A stretch of 64,000 nucleotides of DNA. Origin: a virus. The DNA is taken from IMG/VR virus record IMGVR_UViG_3300014050_000003, positions 1-64,000 of that record. One strand, 5' to 3'. Positions 14,014 through 21,571 of this stretch are shown here, in pieces. The position numbers and the translations under genes were made by a program. Below the pieces are notes generated by a model. That model made no database searches, was not told the DNA's origin, and worked only from the letters and a program-made list of their open reading frames with translations. Position 1 is the stretch's first letter. The number at the start of each line of letters is the position of its first letter.

Positions 14014-14224
14014 TTTTTGTCAAACCAAATCCCAACTTTGGCCTTTCATCTTCGCTAAATAATTCTATGATACGAATATTGTCTTTTAAATGCCAATCAG
14101 CATTTATTTTAATACATTTCTTTGCAGGGGAAATTTCTGTTACTTTTCCTTCTTGAATTGCATATTTATTGATAGGATAATTTAAATAAAGGATTTTGCG
14201 GTCAATTAAATCTTCTAGTTTCAT
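13994..14224 (-). CDS. Small beta-rich protein (76 aa)
   Basis: MKLEDLIDRKILYLNYPINK..., GKVTEISPAKKCIKINADWH. Resembles small KOW/SH3-like barrels but I cannot assign a family. First gene of a chain of overlapping small genes. Confidence 0.55.
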   Translation of the reverse strand: MKLEDLIDRKILYLNYPINKYAIQEGKVTEISPAKKCIKINADWHLKDNIRIIELFSEDERPKLGFGLTKNEKEAK

Positions 14225-14239
14225 CTTTTTATTATACCA

Positions 14240-14413
14240 TTAATTTAGATCATTAAAATAAATATCTATTTTTTCTACTAATTTATAATATTTATCAGTA
14301 GCATCGTGAGCTATTGAAACCTCATCTAGAAATTCTTTATTAGTCAATAAATCACCAAGAATACCCATAGCCAATTCAATTTCGCCGTCAGTAAAATAAG
14401 ATGATGCTTTCAT
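14240..14413 (-). CDS. Small acidic protein (57 aa)
   Basis: The longer frame overlaps the upstream gene; ATG 14413 (MKASSYFTDGEIELAM) begins just past that gene's stop and is preferred. It looks helical and acidic. Function unknown. Confidence 0.6.
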   Translation of the reverse strand: MKASSYFTDGEIELAMGILGDLLTNKEFLDEVSIAHDATDKYYKLVEKIDIYFNDLN

Positions 14414-14414
14414 A

Positions 14415-15092
14415 TTAAAAAGGTTTGAGAACATATCCCCAATAATCACTATCTGGCTTTTTCTGAATATCATCCCACATAATACAACGAGCAATATACG
14501 ATGGAACATTTAATCTTTGGCAATTTTCCATCCAATGTTGCTCCATAGCTTTATACTTTATAGCACCAGTTTTTGATTTTGTATATTTTAAATCTGGCAT
14601 ACCATAAAAACGCAGATGGTGAACATCACCGCACAAAACTCTGGCAAAAAGCGGGTCAATCATCTCAAAGCTAAAACTTACTTTAGCATAACTTAACCCA
14701 CGAATACGCTCCACAAGATTATCACGAACAGAAACATATCGGTTTCTCTTTGTAGGGCAAGAAAAATCTTTGGGATTCTGCCAGAAATCTTTTGAGAAAT
14801 CCCAAATATAATCTGTGCGTTCTTTTTGGCAACCAACACCAGAACGAGTAAGACGCTTTAAAAGTTCTTTACGATTATGCTTCCAATAAACAAAATCACG
14901 AATTGCAAGATAACCATTAATATTACCTTTCCAAGTGGTATGAACAGAGCAAAATGCAAAAAGCCAACGCCTAAAAACATCTTCATCAGTCTTGGGTCTT
15001 AAACTCTCCCAATACTGCTTGTAAGGTTCTACTTTGTGGCTATGAAGCTCGTTAAAGCTGGCGAAAAACTGATCTGGTTTAGTTGTATCCAT
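14415..15092 (-). CDS. Conserved-type phage protein, HhH-GPD-like features
   Basis: 225 residues. The segment IRGLSYAKVSFSFEMI followed by CGDVHHLRFYG recalls the helix-hairpin-helix and Asp region of HhH-GPD DNA glycosylases (GxxxxKAxxF...D-VHxxR), though the match is weak. A base-excision or DNA-lesion role is possible but unproven. Promoter TTGACT-16-TATATT ends 6 nt before ATG 15092. Confidence 0.55.
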   Translation of the reverse strand: MDTTKPDQFFASFNELHSHKVEPYKQYWESLRPKTDEDVFRRWLFAFCSVHTTWKGNINGYLAIRDFVYWKHNRKELLKRLTRSGVGCQKERTDYIWDFSKDFWQNPKDFSCPTKRNRYVSVRDNLVERIRGLSYAKVSFSFEMIDPLFARVLCGDVHHLRFYGMPDLKYTKSKTGAIKYKAMEQHWMENCQRLNVPSYIARCIMWDDIQKKPDSDYWGYVLKPF

Positions 15093-15098
15093 AGATCA

Positions 15099-15126
15099 AA
15101 TATAATTTAAATTTAATTTAAGTCAA
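15099..15126 (-). promoter_or_regulatory. Sigma70-type promoter placed for a leaderless mRNA
   Basis: TTGACT (15121-15126), 16-nt spacer, TATATT (15099-15104), 6 nt, ATG 15092 on the minus strand. Confidence 0.7.
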
Positions 15127-15779
15127 AGAAAATCTTTTTCTGTAACAGGATTAAATAATCCTTTTTGTATAGACCATTCCTCCCAAGTATTTATAATAGA
15201 AATAGCTTTGTTTATATTTTTTATCTTAAATAAATTATTTTTTTGAATTTGATTTAAATTTACTAATTGATTGTGTTTTTTCGTATTTATATCAATATAA
15301 TTGATATGTAATAACTTACATAAATCTTTTTCTAAGGAATCAAATTTAATAAATTTGACATTTTTTGGTATTTCATTATTTATTGTGCAAAAAGACTTTA
15401 TATTTCTTGTCCATCTTTTTTGACCTAATTTTAGTATAAATGATTCAAAATCATTTGAATAAGTTCCTTTAAAACGATGAAATTTATAAAGAGATTTAAC
15501 TCTATCCAATGGATTTCTTAAACAAATAATTATGTTTTTAATATTATTTATATTGGGTAATTCGTTTTCTTTTTTAGAAAAAAACTCAATTTCTTCTAGA
15601 GACAAATGAACAAAATTATCTTTTATTTGAATAAAATCTTGTTTATTAAAGAATTTAGGATGAGTTTTCTTTTGTGCTAAATATATTGGTTTCTCTAAAA
15701 TTGGAATTAATGAACTTTTTATACATTTACCAGCAGTTCTTGGTATATGTATAAATAAATAATCTTTATTATATAACAT
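15123..15779 (-). CDS. Sulfotransferase family protein
   Basis: 218 residues. The N-terminus has the PAPS-binding P-loop IHIPRTAGKCIKSSL, and IICLRNPLDRVKSLYKFHRF matches the 3'-phosphate-binding motif. Such enzymes move sulfate from PAPS to carbohydrates or other acceptors. Coupled to the 61-residue gene upstream (1-nt overlap). A second sulfotransferase lies at 30188-30994. Acceptor unknown. Confidence 0.8.
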   Translation of the reverse strand: MLYNKDYLFIHIPRTAGKCIKSSLIPILEKPIYLAQKKTHPKFFNKQDFIQIKDNFVHLSLEEIEFFSKKENELPNINNIKNIIICLRNPLDRVKSLYKFHRFKGTYSNDFESFILKLGQKRWTRNIKSFCTINNEIPKNVKFIKFDSLEKDLCKLLHINYIDINTKKHNQLVNLNQIQKNNLFKIKNINKAISIINTWEEWSIQKGLFNPVTEKDFL

Positions 15780-15964
15780 TATTTGCCGTCATTCTCCATC
15801 CAATTTCTTGCATGATAAGGACTTGGAAAAATTTTTACTATTTTTGCATCAATAAATTTTGCGTGAGGATAATTAAATTTTTGCGTTTCCTCATAAACTG
15901 CCCATTTATCAATAGGCTTACCAAACTCATCTTCAAGTTCTTTTATATATCTAATTACTTTCAT
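15779..15964 (-). CDS. Small hypothetical protein (61 aa)
   Basis: MKVIRYIKELEDEFGKPIDK..., with PSPYHARNWMENDGK at the end. Directly coupled to the sulfotransferase. Function unknown. Confidence 0.6.
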   Translation of the reverse strand: MKVIRYIKELEDEFGKPIDKWAVYEETQKFNYPHAKFIDAKIVKIFPSPYHARNWMENDGK

Positions 15965-16121
15965 ATTTATCTAAAAAATTATTTGCATCTTTTAATTTCT
16001 TGAAAGTTTTAAGTTTAATAGTTTTAACTACTGGAGTTTTATAAACTGAAAAAGATTGAATATAGTTTCCATCTTTATCTTTATTTTGTTCTATATAATA
16101 TGTATATTTGATATTATTCAT
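15951..16121 (-). CDS. Small Lys/Tyr-rich protein (56 aa)
   Basis: MNNIKYTYYIEQNKDKDG..., then FKKLKDANNFLDKYESN. Overlaps neighbours by 14 and 4 nt. Function unknown. Confidence 0.55.
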   Translation of the reverse strand: MNNIKYTYYIEQNKDKDGNYIQSFSVYKTPVVKTIKLKTFKKLKDANNFLDKYESN

Positions 16122-16396
16122 ACAATCACATTAATTTTTGCGTTAAGTTTATAAACTCTATCGCCTTGTTGTTCATCGGGGTCATTTAAAGTGTTACGCT
16201 TTTTATCGCTAAATCCAAATACTTTACCATCATCAAGATCAACAATATTATTTGAACCATTTTTAATTTTCATATAAATCGAATGATTACCTTTTTGCAC
16301 AGATTCGGGGTCAAAAAAAGAGAAAACATCTCCTTCTTTGAGCGAATTAAATTCTACCATAGCTTCTTTGTCTCTTGATGTTATTGTGTATTTCAT
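16118..16396 (-). CDS. Hypothetical protein (92 aa)
   Basis: MKYTITSRDKEAMVEFNSLK..., beta-rich with a KEGDVFSFFDPES turn and a hydrophobic end NAKINVIV. No family recognised. Confidence 0.6.
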   Translation of the reverse strand: MKYTITSRDKEAMVEFNSLKEGDVFSFFDPESVQKGNHSIYMKIKNGSNNIVDLDDGKVFGFSDKKRNTLNDPDEQQGDRVYKLNAKINVIV

Positions 16397-16399
16397 AAA

Positions 16400-16714
16400 T
16401 TAAAATGGTCTAAAGTTATACATCCTTTCAGCTATCTTACTTATATTTGATTTATTTGTCAAACTGAATCCGTATTTTTTCTTAAATTTTTCTAATAAAA
16501 TTTTATTGATAGTTTCTTTTCCAAAATGTCCAATCGTGCTTTCGTCAGTCAAAATATATTCGCCTTTTTTTAAATTAAATAAAGCCATTATTTCTTGGAC
16601 TTGATCTGCATACTTGTCTATTGCTTTTGTTTCAGCGAACTCAATAATTTCACCATCGTATGAAATTAATTTTCCTTTATTAAAATCGTATCTAGGTTTC
16701 ATCATTTGCTCCAT
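16400..16714 (-). CDS. Hypothetical protein (104 aa)
   Basis: MEQMMKPRYDFNKGKLIS..., with helical EIMALFNLKKGEYIL. MMKPR at codon 4 is an alternative start. No family recognised. Confidence 0.6.
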   Translation of the reverse strand: MEQMMKPRYDFNKGKLISYDGEIIEFAETKAIDKYADQVQEIMALFNLKKGEYILTDESTIGHFGKETINKILLEKFKKKYGFSLTNKSNISKIAERMYNFRPF

Positions 16715-16896
16715 TGAAACTCAAGAATCCAACCTAACCAATTAATCCCACATTCAATATAATATTTATTTTTATGTCCAAAAGGTTTGGGAATCCATCT
16801 AAATTTATACGAATTTAAAATATAAAGCCCCATATCTTTAACTCTCATACGATAATATACTTTGCTAATAAATATATCATTAGCTTTTAAATACAT
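16702..16896 (-). CDS. Trp/Tyr-rich small protein (64 aa)
   Basis: Start ATG 16896 (MYLKANDIFISKVY) follows the preceding stop by 1 nt; the longer frame overlaps it. Ends NWLGWILEFQWSK. Possibly membrane-peripheral. Function unknown. Confidence 0.55.
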   Translation of the reverse strand: MYLKANDIFISKVYYRMRVKDMGLYILNSYKFRWIPKPFGHKNKYYIECGINWLGWILEFQWSK

Positions 16897-16897
16897 T

Positions 16898-17053
16898 TTA
16901 AAATCTTTCTTCGTTGTCCTCTTGCTTTTTCTTTTCATCTTCTTCAAGAATTTTCCTTGTTAATTTATTAATATCAAACGCTAAATTATATAACGATTGA
17001 TCTATTTTTTCTAAAACTGCTTTAATTTGATATAGTGTTCTATCTGTATTCAT
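16898..17053 (-). CDS. Coiled-coil-like small protein (51 aa)
   Basis: ATG 17053 (MNTDRTLYQIKAVLE), just after the stop of the upstream gene, is preferred over the longer frame. One long charged helix ending EDNEERF. Function unknown. Confidence 0.55.
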   Translation of the reverse strand: MNTDRTLYQIKAVLEKIDQSLYNLAFDINKLTRKILEEDEKKKQEDNEERF

Positions 17054-17057
17054 TATT

Positions 17058-17732
17058 TTAATCCCATAAATCTTTAAAGTAAAGTCCAAGTAAAAGAAGT
17101 CCATTTCTTTGACGCTCATAGGCTTTATTTAGTTTAGTATAATCTGGTTTAATATCATTTTCTGCTTCAAATTCGACTAAATAATTGTCATTAGATTCTT
17201 TTGTTAAAAACATTTTATTATCTTTGATTGGGTCAAATCCTTTTGGATAAACTTCATAAAGTTCTTCTAAGCTAATTTTGGGATTTTCTTCATCAACAAT
17301 CATTTGAAGTGCGAAAATAATTTCATCTAAAACATATTCATATTCTTTTTGATCTAAAGAAATTCCTAGACCAGTTGTTTTATCTGTATAACAACCAAGA
17401 GTTTTATTAAATTCAAAAACATTTTCTTCTGCAACATACGGAACAATCTTATTATCAATAATTAAATGATGACGATTAGCAAGACTATGATAGTTTTTAC
17501 GAAGATGCTTGATTATTGGAAGCATAAACTTTGCTGTGGATTGTGGAAGATTCCAACAATCACTATCAGAATAACCACGAATTAATTTTTGAAAAGTATT
17601 TTTTACTTTCCATTTGCCATTTAGAATACTATGATACCAATAATTAGTCTCGCCAAGAAACCAATTTAAAATAGGATTCTTGTGAAATCTAAAACTTTGC
17701 ATTAATTCTTCTAAAGTTTGTCTTTCGCTCAT
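17058..17732 (-). CDS. Phage protein with C-terminal NGLLLLGLYFKDLWD motif
   Basis: 224 residues starting MSERQTLEELMQSF. The C-terminal AYERQRNGLLLLGLYF resembles conserved uncharacterised proteins of T4-like and other large phages. No catalytic motif seen. Overlaps the upstream gene by 4 nt. Confidence 0.6.
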   Translation of the reverse strand: MSERQTLEELMQSFRFHKNPILNWFLGETNYWYHSILNGKWKVKNTFQKLIRGYSDSDCWNLPQSTAKFMLPIIKHLRKNYHSLANRHHLIIDNKIVPYVAEENVFEFNKTLGCYTDKTTGLGISLDQKEYEYVLDEIIFALQMIVDEENPKISLEELYEVYPKGFDPIKDNKMFLTKESNDNYLVEFEAENDIKPDYTKLNKAYERQRNGLLLLGLYFKDLWD

Positions 17733-18076
17733 ATTTTATTTATTGTTTCCCTTACTGAATCTAACACTTCTTTAAGGTCTTGTAAAGAAAATGATGTAAT
17801 TCCACCATTAAAACTATAACCTTCTTTTTCTTTTTCGAAAGTAACCATAAGTCTAGTTTCTGGACAAGTATAAGTTGTTCCTCCCCAAGATGTTCCTTGG
17901 GCTTCTTTTCCGTAGAAATATGCAGTTGCTACTGGATTTTTACTATTAAGATTAGCCATACGAATAGTTACTGCATCACAAGGAAATTTATCCGTAGATG
18001 TTTTATTGATGATTTGTCCAGATGGAACAACTCCCTTAACTCTGCTATTCTTTTCCCAAAATATTCTATGCTTCAT
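17729..18076 (-). CDS. Hypothetical protein (115 aa)
   Basis: MKHRIFWEKNSRVKGVVPSG..., a beta-rich protein with SWGGTTYTCPETRLMVTF. Overlaps its neighbours by 4 nt each. Function unknown. Confidence 0.6.
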   Translation of the reverse strand: MKHRIFWEKNSRVKGVVPSGQIINKTSTDKFPCDAVTIRMANLNSKNPVATAYFYGKEAQGTSWGGTTYTCPETRLMVTFEKEKEGYSFNGGITSFSLQDLKEVLDSVRETINKI

Positions 18077-18405
18077 AGACCATCCTCCTTACATTTTTCT
18101 TCGTAATCTTTTACAAATTTATATTCTTCCCAACGCCCAGCATTAGCAAGAACATTACTTGTTAAAAGAACACGATGTTCTCCTTCTTTTTTAATATCTT
18201 TTTCTAAATATGTCAAGAGAATAACTCCAAGACCAAAATCATCATAATCTTGAATCTTTAATTCTACTCCTTCTTTTTCTTCTTGATCTAAAACGCTTTC
18301 TACTGCTCTTGTGCAAGCCTCATTATACCAATCAGTTTTATCTATTGTTTTTGTATCAATATCAACCTTTGCAAGCCAATTATGTCCAGTAACATAAACA
18401 TTCAT
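18073..18405 (-). CDS. Hypothetical protein (110 aa)
   Basis: MNVYVTGHNWLAKVDID..., with acidic DYDDFGLGVILLTYLEKD. Overlaps its neighbours by 4 nt each. Function unknown. Confidence 0.6.
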   Translation of the reverse strand: MNVYVTGHNWLAKVDIDTKTIDKTDWYNEACTRAVESVLDQEEKEGVELKIQDYDDFGLGVILLTYLEKDIKKEGEHRVLLTSNVLANAGRWEEYKFVKDYEEKCKEDGL

Positions 18406-18650
18406 TCTTCATCCTCATCTTCAAAATCATAAACCGCCTCATTTTCCTCTGGTGATCTAAACCAAAGATATGTGTTATCATTTCTTTGTTGAGATTCTAT
18501 AAGTTCTAGATTGCAATTTTTTAATCTTTCTTTTACAATATCTATGAAACGATTACTTACTTTAATAAACAGACTTTCATCGCCAGCAATCCATTCATAG
18601 GATTCGCCAAACTCCTCTGCAATCATTTTAATTTTAGGGTGCAAATTCAT
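18402..18650 (-). CDS. Acidic hypothetical protein (82 aa)
   Basis: MNLHPKIKMIAEEFGESYEW..., ending EAVYDFEDEDEE. Its ATG overlaps the upstream stop by 1 nt. Function unknown. Confidence 0.6.
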   Translation of the reverse strand: MNLHPKIKMIAEEFGESYEWIAGDESLFIKVSNRFIDIVKERLKNCNLELIESQQRNDNTYLWFRSPEENEAVYDFEDEDEE

Positions 18651-18844
18651 TATACATCATCCAAGTTAATTTTTTCTGGCTCACCTTCTTGGCAAAGAAG
18701 CTGACCTTTTAAGTGCATTAAAGTTTCAATAACAGAATCTAAATCATATTCAGAAGTATCGCTAGTATCAAAATCAACACTTTCTTGAATATTCAAAATA
18801 TCTTCTATTACCAAATCAATTTTGTCAGTTATTTTCTTGTTCAT
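18650..18844 (-). CDS. Acidic small protein (64 aa)
   Basis: MNKKITDKIDLVIEDILNIQ..., Asp/Glu-rich, with DTSDTSEYDLDSVIETL. Overlaps the upstream gene by 20 nt. Function unknown. Confidence 0.6.
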   Translation of the reverse strand: MNKKITDKIDLVIEDILNIQESVDFDTSDTSEYDLDSVIETLMHLKGQLLCQEGEPEKINLDDV

Positions 18845-19034
18845 TTAGTGTCATCTCCATTTTTAGATTATCCAATTCTTTCTCACCAATATCAAGCAAA
18901 AAAGCAGAAGGATGAATATGTAAATTCATATCAAGATGAGGAATATAACAATAAAACATTTTGATTTTACTATTATAGTATTTAACTTCTGAAATTGTGC
19001 CGTATTTTTTACTTTTAATTTTAACGCTTTTCAA
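18825..19034 (-). CDS. Small hypothetical protein (69 aa)
   Basis: MKSVKIKSKKYGTISEVKYY..., beta-rich; ends MTLNEQENN. Overlaps the end of the RuvB-like gene by 14 nt, so it is probably co-translated with it. Confidence 0.6.
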   Translation of the reverse strand: MKSVKIKSKKYGTISEVKYYNSKIKMFYCYIPHLDMNLHIHPSAFLLDIGEKELDNLKMEMTLNEQENN

Positions 19035-19956
19035 GATGCTCCTTATGATAATCGTGACCTTTCTTTGTCAAGGCACGACCAGTTGGACGAACCTCAATAA
19101 GATTATTTCTCATTAAATACATTTCAACATTTTTCTGCAACATATCTTTGGTAAGATTAGTTTTAGCTGAAAGATTAGTTAATCTAACTTCACCACATTC
19201 TTTAAGAATTTTAATTACATTAAGTTCGATTTCTGTAAGGCCAAGTGGATAGATAGATAATTTGCCTTTGATCTCGCTCCATCCTTCGCTAGTTAGTTTA
19301 TTGGAATTTTTAGATGCCAAATAAGACGAGATTTGATTTGCCATAGATTGAGCTTGTCTAGCATTACCACGACAAACACTAGCAATTTCATCAATAATGT
19401 TTGCTTCAATAAACTTATTTTTAGATTTTAAATTATTCTGAATGATATTACCAAGATTAACATAAGAATAATCTTCCATATCAATTCTATAAAGTCTATC
19501 AAGAAGTGCGTGAAATAACTTCTGGACTTCTGTGGTGCAAAAAATAAAAGAGTTCTGATTGAATCTGAAAGTATAAGTTCCATCTTCAAAAGTAAATTCA
19601 TTTTGATTATTAGTATTAGGATTTAAAATAGTGAGAAGTGCCATCGTAACATCTCTAGGCAATTCACTTGCTTCATCAAAAATAATTGTGGTATCTTTGT
19701 CATAAACAAATGGAAGCATTACTTGATTAAAGAAACTCTTAACATTTTTAATTGTAGAACAATTAACGATAACATTCCTCTGACGATTCATAATCTTCGC
19801 TGTCTCTTGAGCGATCATAGTTTTACCGCATCCTCTAGGAGCAACGAAAAGAAGATGAGGCATAATCTTTGTTTGACTATATCCTTCTAAAAGAAAGTTT
19901 AACTTTGCTTTGGTTTTTTCTTGTCCAACGATTTCTGAATAATTTTCTTTCGTCAT
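19021..19956 (-). CDS. RuvB-like AAA+ ATPase
   Basis: 311 residues. Walker A PRGCGKT (residues 40-46), Walker B IIFDEAS (91-97), a sensor region TILNPNT, sensor-2 GNARQAQS, and a C-terminal winged-helix segment (LTEIELNVIKIL... RPTGRALTKKG) as in Holliday-junction motor RuvB. No RuvA is in the window; an endonuclease VII resolvase lies at 27522-27872. Promoter TTGCGT-17-TATAAA ends 6 nt before ATG 19956. Likely recombination or replication. Confidence 0.8.
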   Translation of the reverse strand: MTKENYSEIVGQEKTKAKLNFLLEGYSQTKIMPHLLFVAPRGCGKTMIAQETAKIMNRQRNVIVNCSTIKNVKSFFNQVMLPFVYDKDTTIIFDEASELPRDVTMALLTILNPNTNNQNEFTFEDGTYTFRFNQNSFIFCTTEVQKLFHALLDRLYRIDMEDYSYVNLGNIIQNNLKSKNKFIEANIIDEIASVCRGNARQAQSMANQISSYLASKNSNKLTSEGWSEIKGKLSIYPLGLTEIELNVIKILKECGEVRLTNLSAKTNLTKDMLQKNVEMYLMRNNLIEVRPTGRALTKKGHDYHKEHLEKR

Positions 19957-20000
19957 GTAAACTTTATATAGTGGTTTTAAATTCTACGCAAGAAGTTTTT

Positions 20001-20213
20001 TTAAACTACTTGGAAGTCAATGGGTTGCTCTAAACTATTATAGGTTTTAGTATTGACTTCCTTTTCAATTCCTTTTATATTTAAATTGTCGAGGAATTTC
20101 TTTGATACGATAACTACTGCATCTTGCTTCAATACTTTATTAAGTTCACTTAATGGAACCATTGAAAAACAAAACGAACCTTTTTTACGACCACGATTAG
20201 ATTTCATCTTCAT
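20001..20213 (-). CDS. Hypothetical protein (70 aa)
   Basis: MKMKSNRGRKKGSFCFSMV..., a basic start then SELNKVLKQDAVVIVSKKFL. Overlaps the previous gene by 17 nt. Function unknown. Confidence 0.55.
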   Translation of the reverse strand: MKMKSNRGRKKGSFCFSMVPLSELNKVLKQDAVVIVSKKFLDNLNIKGIEKEVNTKTYNSLEQPIDFQVV

Positions 20214-20394
20214 CTCCTTCTTCTATATGTGCATTTCTCATAGCGTTTAATAAATCAAATTTCAATGATTCTAAAACGCCAATAACTTGATAAGCTGTCA
20301 TATCACTTTCTTGAGCATACCTTAATATATCTTTATATAAAGTATCTCTCAACTGATTTCCAGCTTTACAATTAAAATTATCTTCTTCGTTCAT
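20197..20394 (-). CDS. Acidic small protein (65 aa)
   Basis: MNEEDNFNCKAGNQLRDTLY..., ending EEGDEDEI; helical. Overlaps the upstream gene by 4 nt. Function unknown. Confidence 0.55.
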   Translation of the reverse strand: MNEEDNFNCKAGNQLRDTLYKDILRYAQESDMTAYQVIGVLESLKFDLLNAMRNAHIEEGDEDEI

Positions 20395-20633
20395 AAACTA
20401 AACTTGCTTACTTTAATTCCAAATCCAAAAATAATCAAGCTAAATATTTTTCCGTATTCATATGATTCAAATGATATGTCTGTCCTTAAATTGAATTTAA
20501 ATCCAAACCATTTAACATCATAATTTTTAATATAACCTAGAGCGATGGTTGGTAAAGATACTTTAATTGTATAATTATTTCCTTTACCAAACCATCTCTC
20601 CTTCCACCATAAAATGTGGAAACCTAGCTTCAT
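20391..20633 (-). CDS. Aromatic-rich hypothetical protein (80 aa)
   Basis: MKLGFHILWWKERWFGKGNN..., beta-strand pattern with many Trp/Phe/Tyr and a C-terminal IIFGFGIKVSKFSL. Its ATG overlaps the rIIB-like stop by 1 nt. Function unknown. Confidence 0.55.
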   Translation of the reverse strand: MKLGFHILWWKERWFGKGNNYTIKVSLPTIALGYIKNYDVKWFGFKFNLRTDISFESYEYGKIFSLIIFGFGIKVSKFSL

Positions 20634-21550
20634 TATCCCTTAATGAACCTTCCAGTTTTAGGGTCACGCTTATTGTGATAATTAGCTTTAAGTGTGCCAT
20701 CATTTCCCCAACTAGGAATATCATCTTCCTCATCTTCATCATCATATTCATCATCGGGGTCTACATCATACATTTCTTCCATAGCTTCTCTAGCCTCTGG
20801 ACGATATGGATGAATAAAGTTTCCGTAAGCAATATCATAAAGTTCTTTGTCAAGAGCTTTGCGATATAGTGCAACAACTTCTAGTTTAGATGCACGAAGT
20901 TTCTGACATTCACAATCTGTTGGAACAGATACAACATCAGCAGGGTTAATCTTAACTATTACAAGATTACTGCCACCATTGAAACTTTTTGCATATTCTT
21001 CTGAGCCAGCATGATAACCAGCAGAACAACCAATATCTGCGTCATCGCAAACTTGATTCCTTGCCATCTCACGGACTTGGCCGATAGCAAAATTATGTTT
21101 GCCACTATACCAATCAGTAAAATCATTTCTAACGCTCTTGTATGCAAGGAAATCGCCATCTGGTGTGAGAGGCATTTTCTTATGCTCCAAGAATTTATAG
21201 AGTTCATTAACTGCTCTGCGAGAAGGATTTGCCATTAGCTTATCAAGAAACTTAACAAGAGGCTCATAAGGCAAACCATTCTTAATAAAGTTCAAAATTC
21301 TATCTACAACGATATTATGAATTTCCTCGCCAGCATAAGTTACAAGACCATCACGAACCTCAATCTTGCCGTGAGAGAATCGTGCAATAGCTTTGCTCTT
21401 GTCGAGAATGTCTGGAAGATCGTTGAACCTTCCTTCTCTAATTGCGATGATAGCGTCATTCCAAACTGGATTTTCGCTAGTAATAGTCTTAGGTTCATCG
21501 TTAAGAACGATGGTAAGACTACGATCTGTTAATATATATGGTATCTTCAT
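20633..21550 (-). CDS. rIIB-like protein
   Basis: 305 residues. DGDFLAYKSVRNDFTDWYSG, GYHAGSEEYAKSF and VVSVPTDCECQKLRA match T4 rIIB-type proteins. The C-terminus has an acidic linker (DPDDEYDDEDEED) and a Lys/Arg tail NKRDPKTGRFIKG. Lies directly after rIIA, as in other large phages. T4 rII proteins are membrane-associated and protect against RexAB exclusion; here the role is inferred. Confidence 0.85.
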   Translation of the reverse strand: MKIPYILTDRSLTIVLNDEPKTITSENPVWNDAIIAIREGRFNDLPDILDKSKAIARFSHGKIEVRDGLVTYAGEEIHNIVVDRILNFIKNGLPYEPLVKFLDKLMANPSRRAVNELYKFLEHKKMPLTPDGDFLAYKSVRNDFTDWYSGKHNFAIGQVREMARNQVCDDADIGCSAGYHAGSEEYAKSFNGGSNLVIVKINPADVVSVPTDCECQKLRASKLEVVALYRKALDKELYDIAYGNFIHPYRPEAREAMEEMYDVDPDDEYDDEDEEDDIPSWGNDGTLKANYHNKRDPKTGRFIKG

Positions 21551-21571
21551 TTGTGTATTGTTACTCCTTTT